This document shows, one piece after another, positions 22,684 through 29,988 of a stretch of DNA of 33,731 nucleotides. The position numbers and the translations under genes were made by a program. The stretch covers positions 13,496-47,226 of the forward strand of contig NZ_DJFS01000006.1 of assembly GCF_002432125.1 (NCBI RefSeq). Direction: 5' to 3'. Source of the stretch: Brevundimonas sp. UBA5866. Lineage in GTDB: Bacteria > Pseudomonadota > Alphaproteobacteria > Caulobacterales > Caulobacteraceae. A model generated the notes under the pieces. That model had not been told where the DNA came from. It saw nothing but the letters and a program-made list of their open reading frames with translations, and did no database searches. The number at the start of each line of letters is the position of its first letter. The stretch's first letter is position 1.

Positions 22684-23025
22684 ATGATCAAACGCATTCA
22701 GCCCGACGCCCGGATGAGTCAGGCCGTCGTACACAATGGTGTTGTCTATCTGGCCGGTCAGGTCGGTGAGCCGCACGAGGACATCGCCGATCAGACCCGC
22801 ACAGCCCTTCGCGAGATCGAAGCCTTGCTTGCCGAGGCCGGATCGGACAAGTCGAAAATCCTTATGGCAACGATCTGGTTGGCCGAGATGGCCGATTTCG
22901 AGGCCATGAACACTGTCTGGGACGCCTGGGTTGATCCAGCCAATCCACCGGCACGTGCGACCGGCGAATCCAGACTGGCGACACCGGATTATCGCGTCGA
23001 AATCATCGTCCAGGCGGCTGTCTGA
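22684..23025 (+). CDS. RidA family protein (enamine/imine deaminase-like)
   Basis: A 113-residue RidA/YjgF-family protein. Family members break down reactive enamine/imine intermediates, such as those from threonine dehydratase, which is encoded nearby at 24425. Motifs seen are VVHNGVVYLAGQVGE, the TRTALREIEALLAEAGSDKSKILMATIWLAEM block and the PARATGESRLATPDYRVEIIVQA end with the catalytic-type Arg. The ATG at 22684 has AAAGG upstream; a longer frame from 22645 adds 13 unlikely residues. It is coupled to the next gene by TGATG. Confidence 0.92.
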   Translation: MIKRIQPDARMSQAVVHNGVVYLAGQVGEPHEDIADQTRTALREIEALLAEAGSDKSKILMATIWLAEMADFEAMNTVWDAWVDPANPPARATGESRLATPDYRVEIIVQAAV

Positions 23026-23240
23026 TGGACGACAAAGCCGAACTGGAACGTTTCCGCGCCGCCCGGGTGACTGCGCTTTACCGTCTCGACCTGATCGAGA
23101 AGGGGGCTCAAATCCACTACGAGGACGGTACCCCGGTAGATATGAAGTCCGAAGCCCAGCGTTTGAAGGATCAGGTTGCGGACATGGACCGCCGTATCCG
23201 CAACATCGAAGACAAGCTCAAGCGTCAGGCGATGAACTGA
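23025..23240 (+). CDS. Small coiled-coil hypothetical protein
   Basis: A 71-residue charged protein, helical, with a predicted coiled coil at the C-terminus (SEAQRLKDQVADMDRRIRNIEDKLKRQ). No known motif is seen. It starts on the stop codon of the RidA gene (TGATG), so it is probably made from the same message. Its own stop lies in a palindrome shared with the convergent gene. Confidence 0.7.
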   Translation: MDDKAELERFRAARVTALYRLDLIEKGAQIHYEDGTPVDMKSEAQRLKDQVADMDRRIRNIEDKLKRQAMN

Positions 23241-23253
23241 ACCCGCGGTTCAG
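23237..23253. repeat. Palindrome holding the stop codons of both convergent genes
   Basis: CTGAACC (23237-23243), CGC, GGTTCAG (23247-23253): perfect 7-bp arms. TGA of the plus-strand gene (23238-23240) and TCA, the minus-strand stop (23250-23252), lie symmetrically in the two arms. No T-run follows, so its role as a terminator is uncertain. Confidence 0.6.
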
Positions 23254-23573
23254 CGCGCGGGCGTGACCGCTGGTCCTCCTGTGGGGCTGGCGGTCGTCGC
23301 GCCGTTTGCGGGCAGGGCCAAGGCCGCAGGGGGCGTCCCTTCAACCGCAGCGGCCTGCTGGGCATTGGCCAGGGCGTGGTTGCGGTCCATCAACAATGGA
23401 GCCAGTGCGAACACGGCCACCAATGCGCCTATGATCAAGGCCGTCACGGCCACGACGACCATGAGGATGGCGCTGCGTCGGCGGCGACGGCTGATACCGC
23501 CGCGAACCTTGCGGACAATAATGTAACGGCGGCCATCAAAGGCCTCGGAGCCGATAATATTATGCTGGGACAA
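23250..23573 (-). CDS. Hypothetical membrane-anchored protein, TTG start preferred
   Basis: A 107-residue protein if the TTG at 23573 is used: SQHNIIGSEAFDGRRYIIVRKVRGGISRRRRR, one membrane helix (SAILMVVVAVTALIIGALVAVFAL) and an Ala/Pro/Thr-rich tail. GGGAG lies seven bases before this TTG. The frame continues to an ATG at 23681, but those extra residues look unlike a protein start and lack a ribosome binding site. The basic stretch before the helix suggests a cytoplasmic N-terminus and a periplasmic tail. Function unknown. Confidence 0.6.
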   Translation of the reverse strand: MSQHNIIGSEAFDGRRYIIVRKVRGGISRRRRRSAILMVVVAVTALIIGALVAVFALAPLLMDRNHALANAQQAAAVEGTPPAALALPANGATTASPTGGPAVTPAR

Positions 23574-23715
23574 ACTGCACGCTCCCGAACCAGACAGTAA
23601 GGCTCCAACACTGCTTATGGGTGAGGCCAAAAAAAGTCCTTCGGATGATCGTGATATGTCCGTGTACGGCCGGACCGCCAAAAGCGGCCCGAACCGTATG
23701 CGTCCTTGATGCCGG

Positions 23716-24246
23716 TCAGAGGGTCAGGTTGACGGTTCTGCCGTTACGGATCTGGACCTGTTGCATCATCACGATGACCGGTCCGTCACCGGCCTTGACC
23801 GGTGCGATCACATACCAGCGGCCATCCGGAAGGCCTTCGAATTTGAAGCTGTTATTGGCGCAGGTGGTCGAACGCACGAACTCGCGGTAATCCTCGTTCG
23901 GGTCCGAGACAGTGCGGGCGCGGACCACATCGGCCGGAAGCTGGGCGCGCGAGGTCGAGCCATAAAGGGTCTGCATACGGGCATCGGTAAAGCGCGTGGC
24001 GGGGGTCAGGCCGACCGAGCCGACGCAGGCAAAGGCATTGCCGCCCTGGGCCGAACCGATGCGGCCTTCGATACCGCCCTGACCAGACGAAGCCGACCAA
24101 GCGAAATCAGCCTTGCTGAAAGCTGCCGAAGCCGCAGGGGCCGACACGCCACCCGTGGGCAGGGTCGAACAGGCGGCGAGCGCGCCGGTGCCCGCAAGGA
24201 TGGTCAGAGCCACTAGGGAGCGGTGGGCGGAGAAGAGCTTGATCAT
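23716..24246 (-). CDS. Predicted lipoprotein of unknown function
   Basis: A 176-residue protein with a lipoprotein signal (SLVALTILAGTGALAAC, lipobox LAAC). A small domain follows, with GGIEGRIGSAQGGNAFACVGSVGLTPATRF and the end FEGLPDGRWYVIAPVKAG...VQIRNGRTVNLTL, which resembles beta-sandwich carboxypeptidase-regulatory-like domains. Further cysteines at FACVG and TTCANNS may form a disulfide. GAGG is well placed before the ATG. It is divergent from the threonine dehydratase gene. Confidence 0.78.
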   Translation of the reverse strand: MIKLFSAHRSLVALTILAGTGALAACSTLPTGGVSAPAASAAFSKADFAWSASSGQGGIEGRIGSAQGGNAFACVGSVGLTPATRFTDARMQTLYGSTSRAQLPADVVRARTVSDPNEDYREFVRSTTCANNSFKFEGLPDGRWYVIAPVKAGDGPVIVMMQQVQIRNGRTVNLTL

Positions 24247-24424
24247 CGTGCGAACCTCGTTTGATGGGGGCTATCAGGGATGGCCCCTAGGATGACGCAG
24301 TGTCAAGCTTGTCCACGGCAGGCGTGTGGTCCACAACTGCGGGTTCACGCCGGGGCGGGCAGTCAAAACGGCTGCATCCCGATCCCGTACCCGGCGACCG
24401 AAGAGAGGAAGCCCCCAAGTTGTC

Positions 24425-25627
24425 ATGACAGTTCGTTTCGAAGATATCCGCTCCGCCCAGCAGCGTATTGCCGGTCAGGTTGACCGCACTCCCGTGCGCC
24501 ATTCGCGTCGCCTGTCACAGCTGACGGGCGCTGACATCTGGATCAAATACGACAACCTGCATTTCACCGGCTCGTTCAAGGAACGCGGCGCATTGAACAG
24601 GCTGCTGCAACTGACACCCGAAGAGCGCAAGCGCGGTGTCGTGGCGGCTTCTGCGGGAAACCATGCGCAGGCTCTGGCCTATCACGGTGGGCGGTTGGGT
24701 GTTCCCGTTACGATTGTCATGCCAGAGGGTACGCCCTTCGTGAAGGTGGACGGCACGCGTGCGCACGGGGCCAATGTCGTCATCCACGGGCTCGATTTTT
24801 CCGGCTCGACCGAGGAGGCCAAACGTCTTCAGTCAGAGCATGGCTATGTCTTCGTCTCGGCGTTTGACGATGAGGGGATCGTCGCGGGGCAGGGCGTGTG
24901 CGGGCTGGAGTTTCTAGAAGACGCGCCTGACCTCGACGCCCTGCTGATCCCGATCGGTGGTGGAGGTCTGATCGCCGGCAGCGCCATTGCGGCAAAAGGC
25001 CTCAAGCCCGACATCAAGATTTTCGGCGTGGAGGCCGCCCGCTATCCGTCCTTCACAGCCCGTCGCAGGGGCGAGCCCCCGGTCTGCACCGGCCAGACCA
25101 TTGCCGAGGGCATAGCCATCAAGGCCGTGGGCGAAATCCCGTTTGGCCTTTGTGACCATCTGATCGACGAGGTTTTTGTCTGCGAGGAGGCCGACTTCGA
25201 AAAAAGCGTGGCCCTGTTGGCGACGCTGGAGAAGACGGTGGCAGAGGGCGCGGGCGCGGGCGGACTGGCGGCCATCCTGGCCAATCCAGAGCGTTTCAAG
25301 GGCATGAAGGTCGGCATCGAACTGACGGGCGGCAATATCGACGCCCGCATGCTGGCCGTGGTGCTCAACCGTGAAATGGTGCGCGAAAAGCGCCTGATCG
25401 TTTACAGGATCCTCGGTGATGACCGGCCGGGCATGCTGTCGGCGATGGCAGCGGTCATCGGGGGGCTTGGCGGCAACATCATTGATGTGGTTCACAACCG
25501 TCTCGCACTGGATGTACCGGCCAAGGGGGCAGAGTTCGACATCATGGTCGAGACCCGCGACGCCAGACACGCCGAGGACATCGGACAAGCCTTGAAGGAC
25601 AAGGGTTATGAACTTCGCATGGGCTAA
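24425..25627 (+). CDS. ilvA: Threonine ammonia-lyase (threonine dehydratase) with ACT domain
   Basis: A 400-residue PLP enzyme that converts threonine to 2-oxobutanoate, the first step of isoleucine synthesis or a catabolic step. PLP Lys is in GSFKERGALNRL (about residue 54). SAGNHAQALAYHG and the IPIGGGGLIAGSAIAAKG glycine loop bind the cofactor phosphate. The C-terminal ACT domain (about 325-400, YRILGDDRPGMLSAMAAVIGG) suggests allosteric control. This single-ACT, about 400-residue form is the medium form of the family, shared by IlvA-like and TdcB-like enzymes, so the symbol is provisional. The ATG at 24425 fits the family; a longer frame from 24326 has no support. It overlaps the FKBP gene by 20 bases. 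Confidence 0.92.
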   Translation: MTVRFEDIRSAQQRIAGQVDRTPVRHSRRLSQLTGADIWIKYDNLHFTGSFKERGALNRLLQLTPEERKRGVVAASAGNHAQALAYHGGRLGVPVTIVMPEGTPFVKVDGTRAHGANVVIHGLDFSGSTEEAKRLQSEHGYVFVSAFDDEGIVAGQGVCGLEFLEDAPDLDALLIPIGGGGLIAGSAIAAKGLKPDIKIFGVEAARYPSFTARRRGEPPVCTGQTIAEGIAIKAVGEIPFGLCDHLIDEVFVCEEADFEKSVALLATLEKTVAEGAGAGGLAAILANPERFKGMKVGIELTGGNIDARMLAVVLNREMVREKRLIVYRILGDDRPGMLSAMAAVIGGLGGNIIDVVHNRLALDVPAKGAEFDIMVETRDARHAEDIGQALKDKGYELRMG

Positions 25628-26153
25628 GCCCGCCAATCTCGCCCTCGCGGCGACGCTCGCCCTCGCTTTGGGCGTGTCGGCCTGTGGCCGCAAAGACGAA
25701 ACGTCCGGCGTCGATAACGACGCCGCGATCAAGGCCGCGCAGGAATTCCTGATCGAGAACGGCACCAAGGACGGCGTGCAGACCCTGCCGTCGGGCCTTC
25801 AGTACAAGATCATCGCCTCGGGTGATGCGAACGGCATCCAGCCGGACAGCAATGATCTGGTGCGGGTCCACTATGAGGGCACTCTGACCGACGGCACGGT
25901 CTTCGATTCTTCATTCGAGCGTGGCACTCCCGTGGTCTTTTCGCCCGATCAGGTCGTGCCGGGCTGGACCGAGGCCCTGCAACTGATGCGGCCGGGCGAT
26001 GAATGGTTCCTCTATGTCCCGCCTGCGCTGGGCTATGGCGAGAACCAGGCCGGACCGATCCCGCCCAATTCGGTGCTTGTGTTCCGCCTCAAGGTACTGG
26101 ACGTGGCCCCCGTGCCGGGTGGCCATAAGGGCGGCAAGGCCGAGAACGTCTAG
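25608..26153 (+). CDS. FKBP-type peptidyl-prolyl isomerase lipoprotein
   Basis: A 181-residue lipoprotein. Its signal peptide ends at the lipobox GVSAC (residue about 26). A short linker precedes a single FKBP domain: SGLQYKIIASGDANGIQPDSND, VHYEGTLTDGTVFDSSFERG, VVPGWTEALQLMRPGDEW, YGENQAGPIPPNSVLVFRLKVLDV. It should assist folding of periplasmic or membrane-surface proteins. The start lies 20 bases inside the end of the threonine dehydratase gene. A terminator within the convergent queG gene follows. Confidence 0.94.
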   Translation: MNFAWAKPANLALAATLALALGVSACGRKDETSGVDNDAAIKAAQEFLIENGTKDGVQTLPSGLQYKIIASGDANGIQPDSNDLVRVHYEGTLTDGTVFDSSFERGTPVVFSPDQVVPGWTEALQLMRPGDEWFLYVPPALGYGENQAGPIPPNSVLVFRLKVLDVAPVPGGHKGGKAENV

Positions 26154-26160
26154 GACGGCC

Positions 26161-27270
26161 TCAGCCCATCCATTCGCTCCTGACCGAGGCTTCGCTCTCG
26201 GTCGGGAGCTTTTCTTTTCTGAGCGCCTCGAACCGTGAGGGAGCCAGCTGTTTCAGCGCCCAGACGGCTGTGGCGCGGACCACTTCGGCTTCGTCCTCCA
26301 GCAGGTTTTCAACGGGCGCGACCAGACCGGCATCGCCCGAGTTGCCCGCGGCGTGCAGCACATTGCGGATGAAGCGGTTACGCCCGATCCGCTTGACCGG
26401 CGACTTGGTGAACAGGGCGCGGAAGGCGGCATCGTCCAACGCTAGCAGATCGGCCAGCTTGGGGGAGACAAGAGCCTCTCGTGCCTGCAGCCGTGTCTCG
26501 TGGGCTTCCTTGGCGAACTTGTTCCACGGGCAGGCGGCCAGACAGTCATCGCAGCCATAGATGCGGTTGCCTGTCAGTGTCCGGAACTCGCTTGGCCAGA
26601 TGCCGCCGTACTCGATGGTCAGATAGGACAGGCACCGTCGCGCATCCAACTGGAACGGCGCAGGGAAGGCCTTGGTCGGACAGGCGTCCAGACAGGCGCG
26701 GCATGATCCGCAATGCTCGACCTCGGGCGCATCGGCCTCGATCCTGGCGGCGGTCAGTATGGTGCCGATGAAGAACCAGCTGCCCAGTTCGCGGCTGAGC
26801 AGATTGGTGTGCTTGCCCTGCCATCCCATGCCCGCGCGCATGGCCAGCGGCTTTTCCATGAGGGGCGCGGTATCGACAAAGACCTTCACTTCCTGACCCA
26901 GACGCGATGCGATCTGTCCGGCCAGTATCTTCAGGCGGCCCTTGATGACCTCGTGATAGTCGTCACCGCGCGCATAGACCGAAATATAGCCGTTGGACGC
27001 TTCGTCCAGTTCGGGGCGCGGATCCTGTTCGGGGCCATAGTTCATTCCCAGAACGATGGCGGTTTCGGCCCCGTCCCACATGCCGTTGGGGTGGCTGCGG
27101 CGGTCCAGCGTGGTTTCCATCCACGCCATGTCCCCGTGATAGTCGGCGGCGACAAAGTCTTTCAGTCGATCCCCCGCGGTCCACGGATCGCGTGCGCTCG
27201 CAAAGCGGCACACACTGAACCCCAGTTCAGCGGCCCGTTTGCGGATAAAGTCTCGTGGATCGGCGGCCAT
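26161..27270 (-). CDS. queG: Epoxyqueuosine reductase
   Basis: A 369-residue iron-sulfur and cobalamin enzyme that makes queuosine from epoxyqueuosine in tRNA; E. coli QueG is 379 residues. The N-terminal domain includes DYHGDMAWM and ETAIVLGMNYG. AGMGWQGKHTNLLSRELGSW precedes two [4Fe-4S] motifs, CGSCRACLDACPTKAF and CDDCLAACPWNKF. The C-terminus has HEAT-like helices (DEAEVVRATAVWALKQL). It lies 25 bases downstream of the gst gene on the same strand. Its last codons also encode, on the opposite strand, the stem of the FKBP terminator. Confidence 0.96.
   Translation of the reverse strand: MAADPRDFIRKRAAELGFSVCRFASARDPWTAGDRLKDFVAADYHGDMAWMETTLDRRSHPNGMWDGAETAIVLGMNYGPEQDPRPELDEASNGYISVYARGDDYHEVIKGRLKILAGQIASRLGQEVKVFVDTAPLMEKPLAMRAGMGWQGKHTNLLSRELGSWFFIGTILTAARIEADAPEVEHCGSCRACLDACPTKAFPAPFQLDARRCLSYLTIEYGGIWPSEFRTLTGNRIYGCDDCLAACPWNKFAKEAHETRLQAREALVSPKLADLLALDDAAFRALFTKSPVKRIGRNRFIRNVLHAAGNSGDAGLVAPVENLLEDEAEVVRATAVWALKQLAPSRFEALRKEKLPTESEASVRSEWMG
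26176..26220 (+). terminator. Intrinsic terminator for the FKBP gene inside the 3' end of queG
   Basis: A 13-bp stem pairs 26176-26188 (GCTCCTGACCGAG) with 26197-26209 (CTCGGTCGGGAGC), including one T-G pair, across an eight-base loop. TTTTCTTTT follows. It works only in the plus direction, because no T-run exists on the other side. It lies completely within the queG coding sequence. Confidence 0.85.
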
Positions 27271-27295
27271 ACCCGCCCTCTACGCCGTCTGGGCC

Positions 27296-27982
27296 TTAGA
27301 AGTCGAGATCGGTATACCAGCTGGCCGGAGACACGCCCGGCAGACGGTCCGACAAAAGCGTGCGGAAACACGGGCGCGACTTGATCTTGGAATACCAGAC
27401 CTTGAGAGACGGCACGACGCCCCACGGCATCTCGCCGAAATAGTCCAGCACCGAGATATGGCCGGCGGCGACCAGATCGGCCTGACTGAGGAGGCGACCG
27501 GCCAGCCATTCGCGACTGGCAGCCAGCTCTTCCAGCATGACGAGGTGGTGTTTCAACGCCTCGCGGCCTTCGCGCAGTTGGCGGGCGTCGGGCGAGCCCA
27601 GACGCAGCAGCGGCTTTTCAACCCGCTCGTGCAGCAGGATGGAGTCCACGTCGTCGGAGAAGCGGCGGCTGAACCACGTCACGAGGCGGCGAGCCTCGGC
27701 GCGCTCTGCGACATCGTTCGACAGCAGGACATCGCCTTTGCTCCGGTCCTCGATCCAGCCGAGGATGGCATCCAGTTCGCAAAGGTCGATCGCGCGACCG
27801 CGATCCGAAATCTGCAGTACAGGCGGCATGCCCGAAGGGTTCAGTGCGAAAAGGGGGCAGTTCTCGTCCCACGGACGGACCGGTTCCTCGCTCCACTCAA
27901 CCTTGGCTTCGCCCAGCGCCAGACGCGCCGCGCGTGAGGCGGGATGAAAGGCGAAATGGTACAGGACGGCAGGGGATGACAT
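27296..27982 (-). CDS. Glutathione S-transferase family protein
   Basis: A 228-residue two-domain glutathione transferase. The N-terminal thioredoxin-like part includes FHPASRAARLALGEAKVEW, NPSGMPPVLQISD (the cis-Pro region) and the ELDAILGWIED segment. The C-terminal helical domain carries GRLLSQADLVAAGHISVLDYFG, the usual N-capping Asp motif. A SD-like TAGGG precedes the ATG. It is followed after 25 bases by queG, a pairing common in this group of bacteria; a link between the two functions is not shown. Confidence 0.9.
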   Translation of the reverse strand: MSSPAVLYHFAFHPASRAARLALGEAKVEWSEEPVRPWDENCPLFALNPSGMPPVLQISDRGRAIDLCELDAILGWIEDRSKGDVLLSNDVAERAEARRLVTWFSRRFSDDVDSILLHERVEKPLLRLGSPDARQLREGREALKHHLVMLEELAASREWLAGRLLSQADLVAAGHISVLDYFGEMPWGVVPSLKVWYSKIKSRPCFRTLLSDRLPGVSPASWYTDLDF

Positions 27983-28039
27983 GTCGCCCTACCCAAAGCA
28001 TGCCGCACGTTAAGAGTGCGTTTACCGCAAATCCCCGGC

Positions 28040-28055
28040 GATGAATTTCTTCATC
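28040..28055. repeat. Short perfect hairpin at the end of the CDF gene
   Basis: GATGAA (28040-28045), TTTC, TTCATC (28050-28055): perfect 6-bp arms overlapping the CDF stop codon (28051-28053). The adjoining GC-rich sequence resembles interspersed intergenic repeats. Confidence 0.4.
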
Positions 28056-28998
28056 CCCACGGTCCGCCTTCGCGGGGGGAGGGGATGTCCAGATGATCGT
28101 CGCGCATGTGACCGTGCGGAACCGGATGTGGATCGGCATGGATGATGATGTCGGCGTTGGGGAAACGGGCCAGCACCCGTTTCTCGGCAGCGACGACAAT
28201 GTCGTGTGCATCAACAAGACTGAGTTTGGCATCCAGATCGACATGCATCTGTACCATCAGGGTTGAGCCTGCGATGCGTGTGCGCAGCTGGTGGACATTG
28301 CTGATGCGCGGATCTTCCAGAACGGCGGCCACAACGGCGTTGCGGTCTTCATCCGGCGCGGCGGCATCCAGCAGATGACTGGCGGCAGTCCTGGCAATCC
28401 CGACCGCACCCCAGCCGAGCCAGACCGCCACGACCAGACCCGCCGCGGCATCAAGACCCGGAGCCCGCAGAAAGCTGCCCGATACAACGCCGATCAGAAC
28501 CACGGCATTGGCGGCCAGATCGGCGGCATAGTGGGCGCGGTCCCCCTCGATGGCGACAGAGCCCGATGCTTTCAGGGCGCGTCCCTGTTGCCAGATCAGC
28601 CATCCGGTCAATGCCATTGAAAAGACCATCACTCCGACAGCCCATTGGCCACCCGACACGGCGACCGGATTGAAGATACGGCGCACGGCTTCCAGGCCGA
28701 TAAAGACGGCCGACGCGGCGACCAGACCCGATTGCACCAGCGCCGCCAGGCTTTCGGCCTTGCCGTGGCCATAGCGGTGCTCGGCATCGGGGGCCGCTGC
28801 GGCCCAGCGAACCGCAAAGAAGGTCGCCAGCGAGGCGACCAGATCCAGTGCCGAGTCTGTCAGGCTGGCCAGTATCGAGACCGAGCCCGAGGCACCGTAG
28901 GCAAAGGCCTTGGCGGTCACCAATATGACGGCGACGCTGACGCTGAGGGTGGTGATGCGGCGATTGACTGCTGCGGGATCTGAAGCGGCTTGGGTCAT
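28051..28998 (-). CDS. Cation diffusion facilitator (FieF-like divalent metal exporter)
   Basis: A 315-residue inner-membrane metal/proton antiporter. Six helices carry the metal sites: LASLTDSALDLVASL (helix 2, Asp and Asp), the HRYGHGKAESLAALVQ loop and DRAHYAADLAANAVV (helix 5, His and Asp). A cytoplasmic ferredoxin-like domain (about 205-300) ends with FPNADIIIHADPHPV. The His/Asp site is that of the FieF/YiiP group, transporting zinc, iron or manganese; the metal is undetermined. The TTG at 29016 would extend it by six residues, but the ATG at 28998 has AAGGTGG upstream. The last residues (SPREGGPWG) look like read-through into a repeat. Confidence 0.92.
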   Translation of the reverse strand: MTQAASDPAAVNRRITTLSVSVAVILVTAKAFAYGASGSVSILASLTDSALDLVASLATFFAVRWAAAAPDAEHRYGHGKAESLAALVQSGLVAASAVFIGLEAVRRIFNPVAVSGGQWAVGVMVFSMALTGWLIWQQGRALKASGSVAIEGDRAHYAADLAANAVVLIGVVSGSFLRAPGLDAAAGLVVAVWLGWGAVGIARTAASHLLDAAAPDEDRNAVVAAVLEDPRISNVHQLRTRIAGSTLMVQMHVDLDAKLSLVDAHDIVVAAEKRVLARFPNADIIIHADPHPVPHGHMRDDHLDIPSPREGGPWG

Positions 28999-29118
28999 AT
29001 CCACCTTGTCGCGCAAAAGGTGTGTTTCGCCAATGGCGGCGAAGGCCGCAGGGGGCTAAGAGTATTGCATTAATCTGGTTCGTCTGCCCTTGTGCCGGAC
29101 CTGACAGAGTGAGGAACA

Positions 29119-29925
29119 ATGGCGGATTGGCTGATTGCGATCCTGATGGGGATCGTCGAGGGCTTGACGGAATTCATACCGGTGTCGTCAACCGGACACC
29201 TGCTGCTTCTGGGACATTTCCTGGGCTTCGAGAGCACGGGCAAGACGTTTGAGATCGTCATCCAGCTGGGCGCATTGCTGGCGATTATCAGCATCTATTT
29301 CCGCCGGTTGATCACCCTGGCGACTCGCTGGCCGTTCGACCCTGAGGCGCGCCGCTTTCTGATCGGTCTGCTGGTGGCCTTTATTCCGGCGGTGGTGATC
29401 GGCTTTACGGCCTATGACTTTATCAAACAGGTGCTGTTCGAGACGCCCTTGGTGATCTGTATCGCCCTGATCGTCGGCGGTGTCCTGCTGCTGTTGCTGG
29501 ACCGGATGAAGAAGGTGCCCGTCTATCTGGACGCCGACAAATATCCGCTGCGGGTCTATTTTCTGATCGGCCTGTTCCAGTGCATGGCTATGGTGCCGGG
29601 GGTGTCGCGTTCGGGTGCGACGATTGCGGGCGGTCTGCTGCTGGGCACGGACAAGCGTTCGGCGGCTGAGTTCAGCTTCTTTCTGGCGTTGCCGACGATG
29701 GGTTCGGCTGTGTTCTGGGACCTGTTCCAGAGCCGTGACAATCTGAACTTCGACGATATCGGCCTGATCGCTATCGGCTTTGTGTCGGCCTTTATCGCGG
29801 GTCTGGCTGTCGTGAAGTTCCTGCTGGATTTCGTATCCAAACGCGGTTTCGCCCCGTTTGCCTGGTGGCGTATCGCCGTAGGCCTGGCGGGTCTGATCGG
29901 TCTGGCCGTTACAGGCGGTCTGTAA
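29119..29925 (+). CDS. uppP: Undecaprenyl-diphosphate phosphatase
   Basis: A 268-residue polytopic membrane enzyme (BacA/UppP) that recycles the carrier lipid of cell-wall synthesis and can confer bacitracin resistance. The two catalytic motifs are present: GIVEGLTEFIPVSSTGHLLL near the N-terminus and VPGVSRSGATIAGGLLLG at about 160-178, with the key Glu, Ser, His and Arg residues. About eight hydrophobic helices are visible. GAGGAA precedes the ATG. A strong bidirectional terminator separates it from the convergent NDUFA9-like gene. Confidence 0.96.
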   Translation: MADWLIAILMGIVEGLTEFIPVSSTGHLLLLGHFLGFESTGKTFEIVIQLGALLAIISIYFRRLITLATRWPFDPEARRFLIGLLVAFIPAVVIGFTAYDFIKQVLFETPLVICIALIVGGVLLLLLDRMKKVPVYLDADKYPLRVYFLIGLFQCMAMVPGVSRSGATIAGGLLLGTDKRSAAEFSFFLALPTMGSAVFWDLFQSRDNLNFDDIGLIAIGFVSAFIAGLAVVKFLLDFVSKRGFAPFAWWRIAVGLAGLIGLAVTGGL

Positions 29926-29935
29926 GGCGCACAAG

Positions 29936-29966
29936 AAAAGGGGCTCCGGATCGGAGCCCCTTTTTT
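29936..29966. terminator. Bidirectional intrinsic terminator between uppP and the NDUFA9-like gene
   Basis: A 13-bp stem pairs 29936-29948 with 29952-29964 around a GAT loop (GGGGCTCCG/CGGAGCCCC core). A T-run follows on the plus strand and an A-run precedes, so it serves both convergent genes. Confidence 0.92.
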
Positions 29967-29988
29967 GTATTCAAGGCCTGCGGGTTAT

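Noticed and set aside
27239..27937. 232-codon plus-strand frame over gst
   Set aside because: Antisense to a typical glutathione transferase and without a promoter, start signal or motif.
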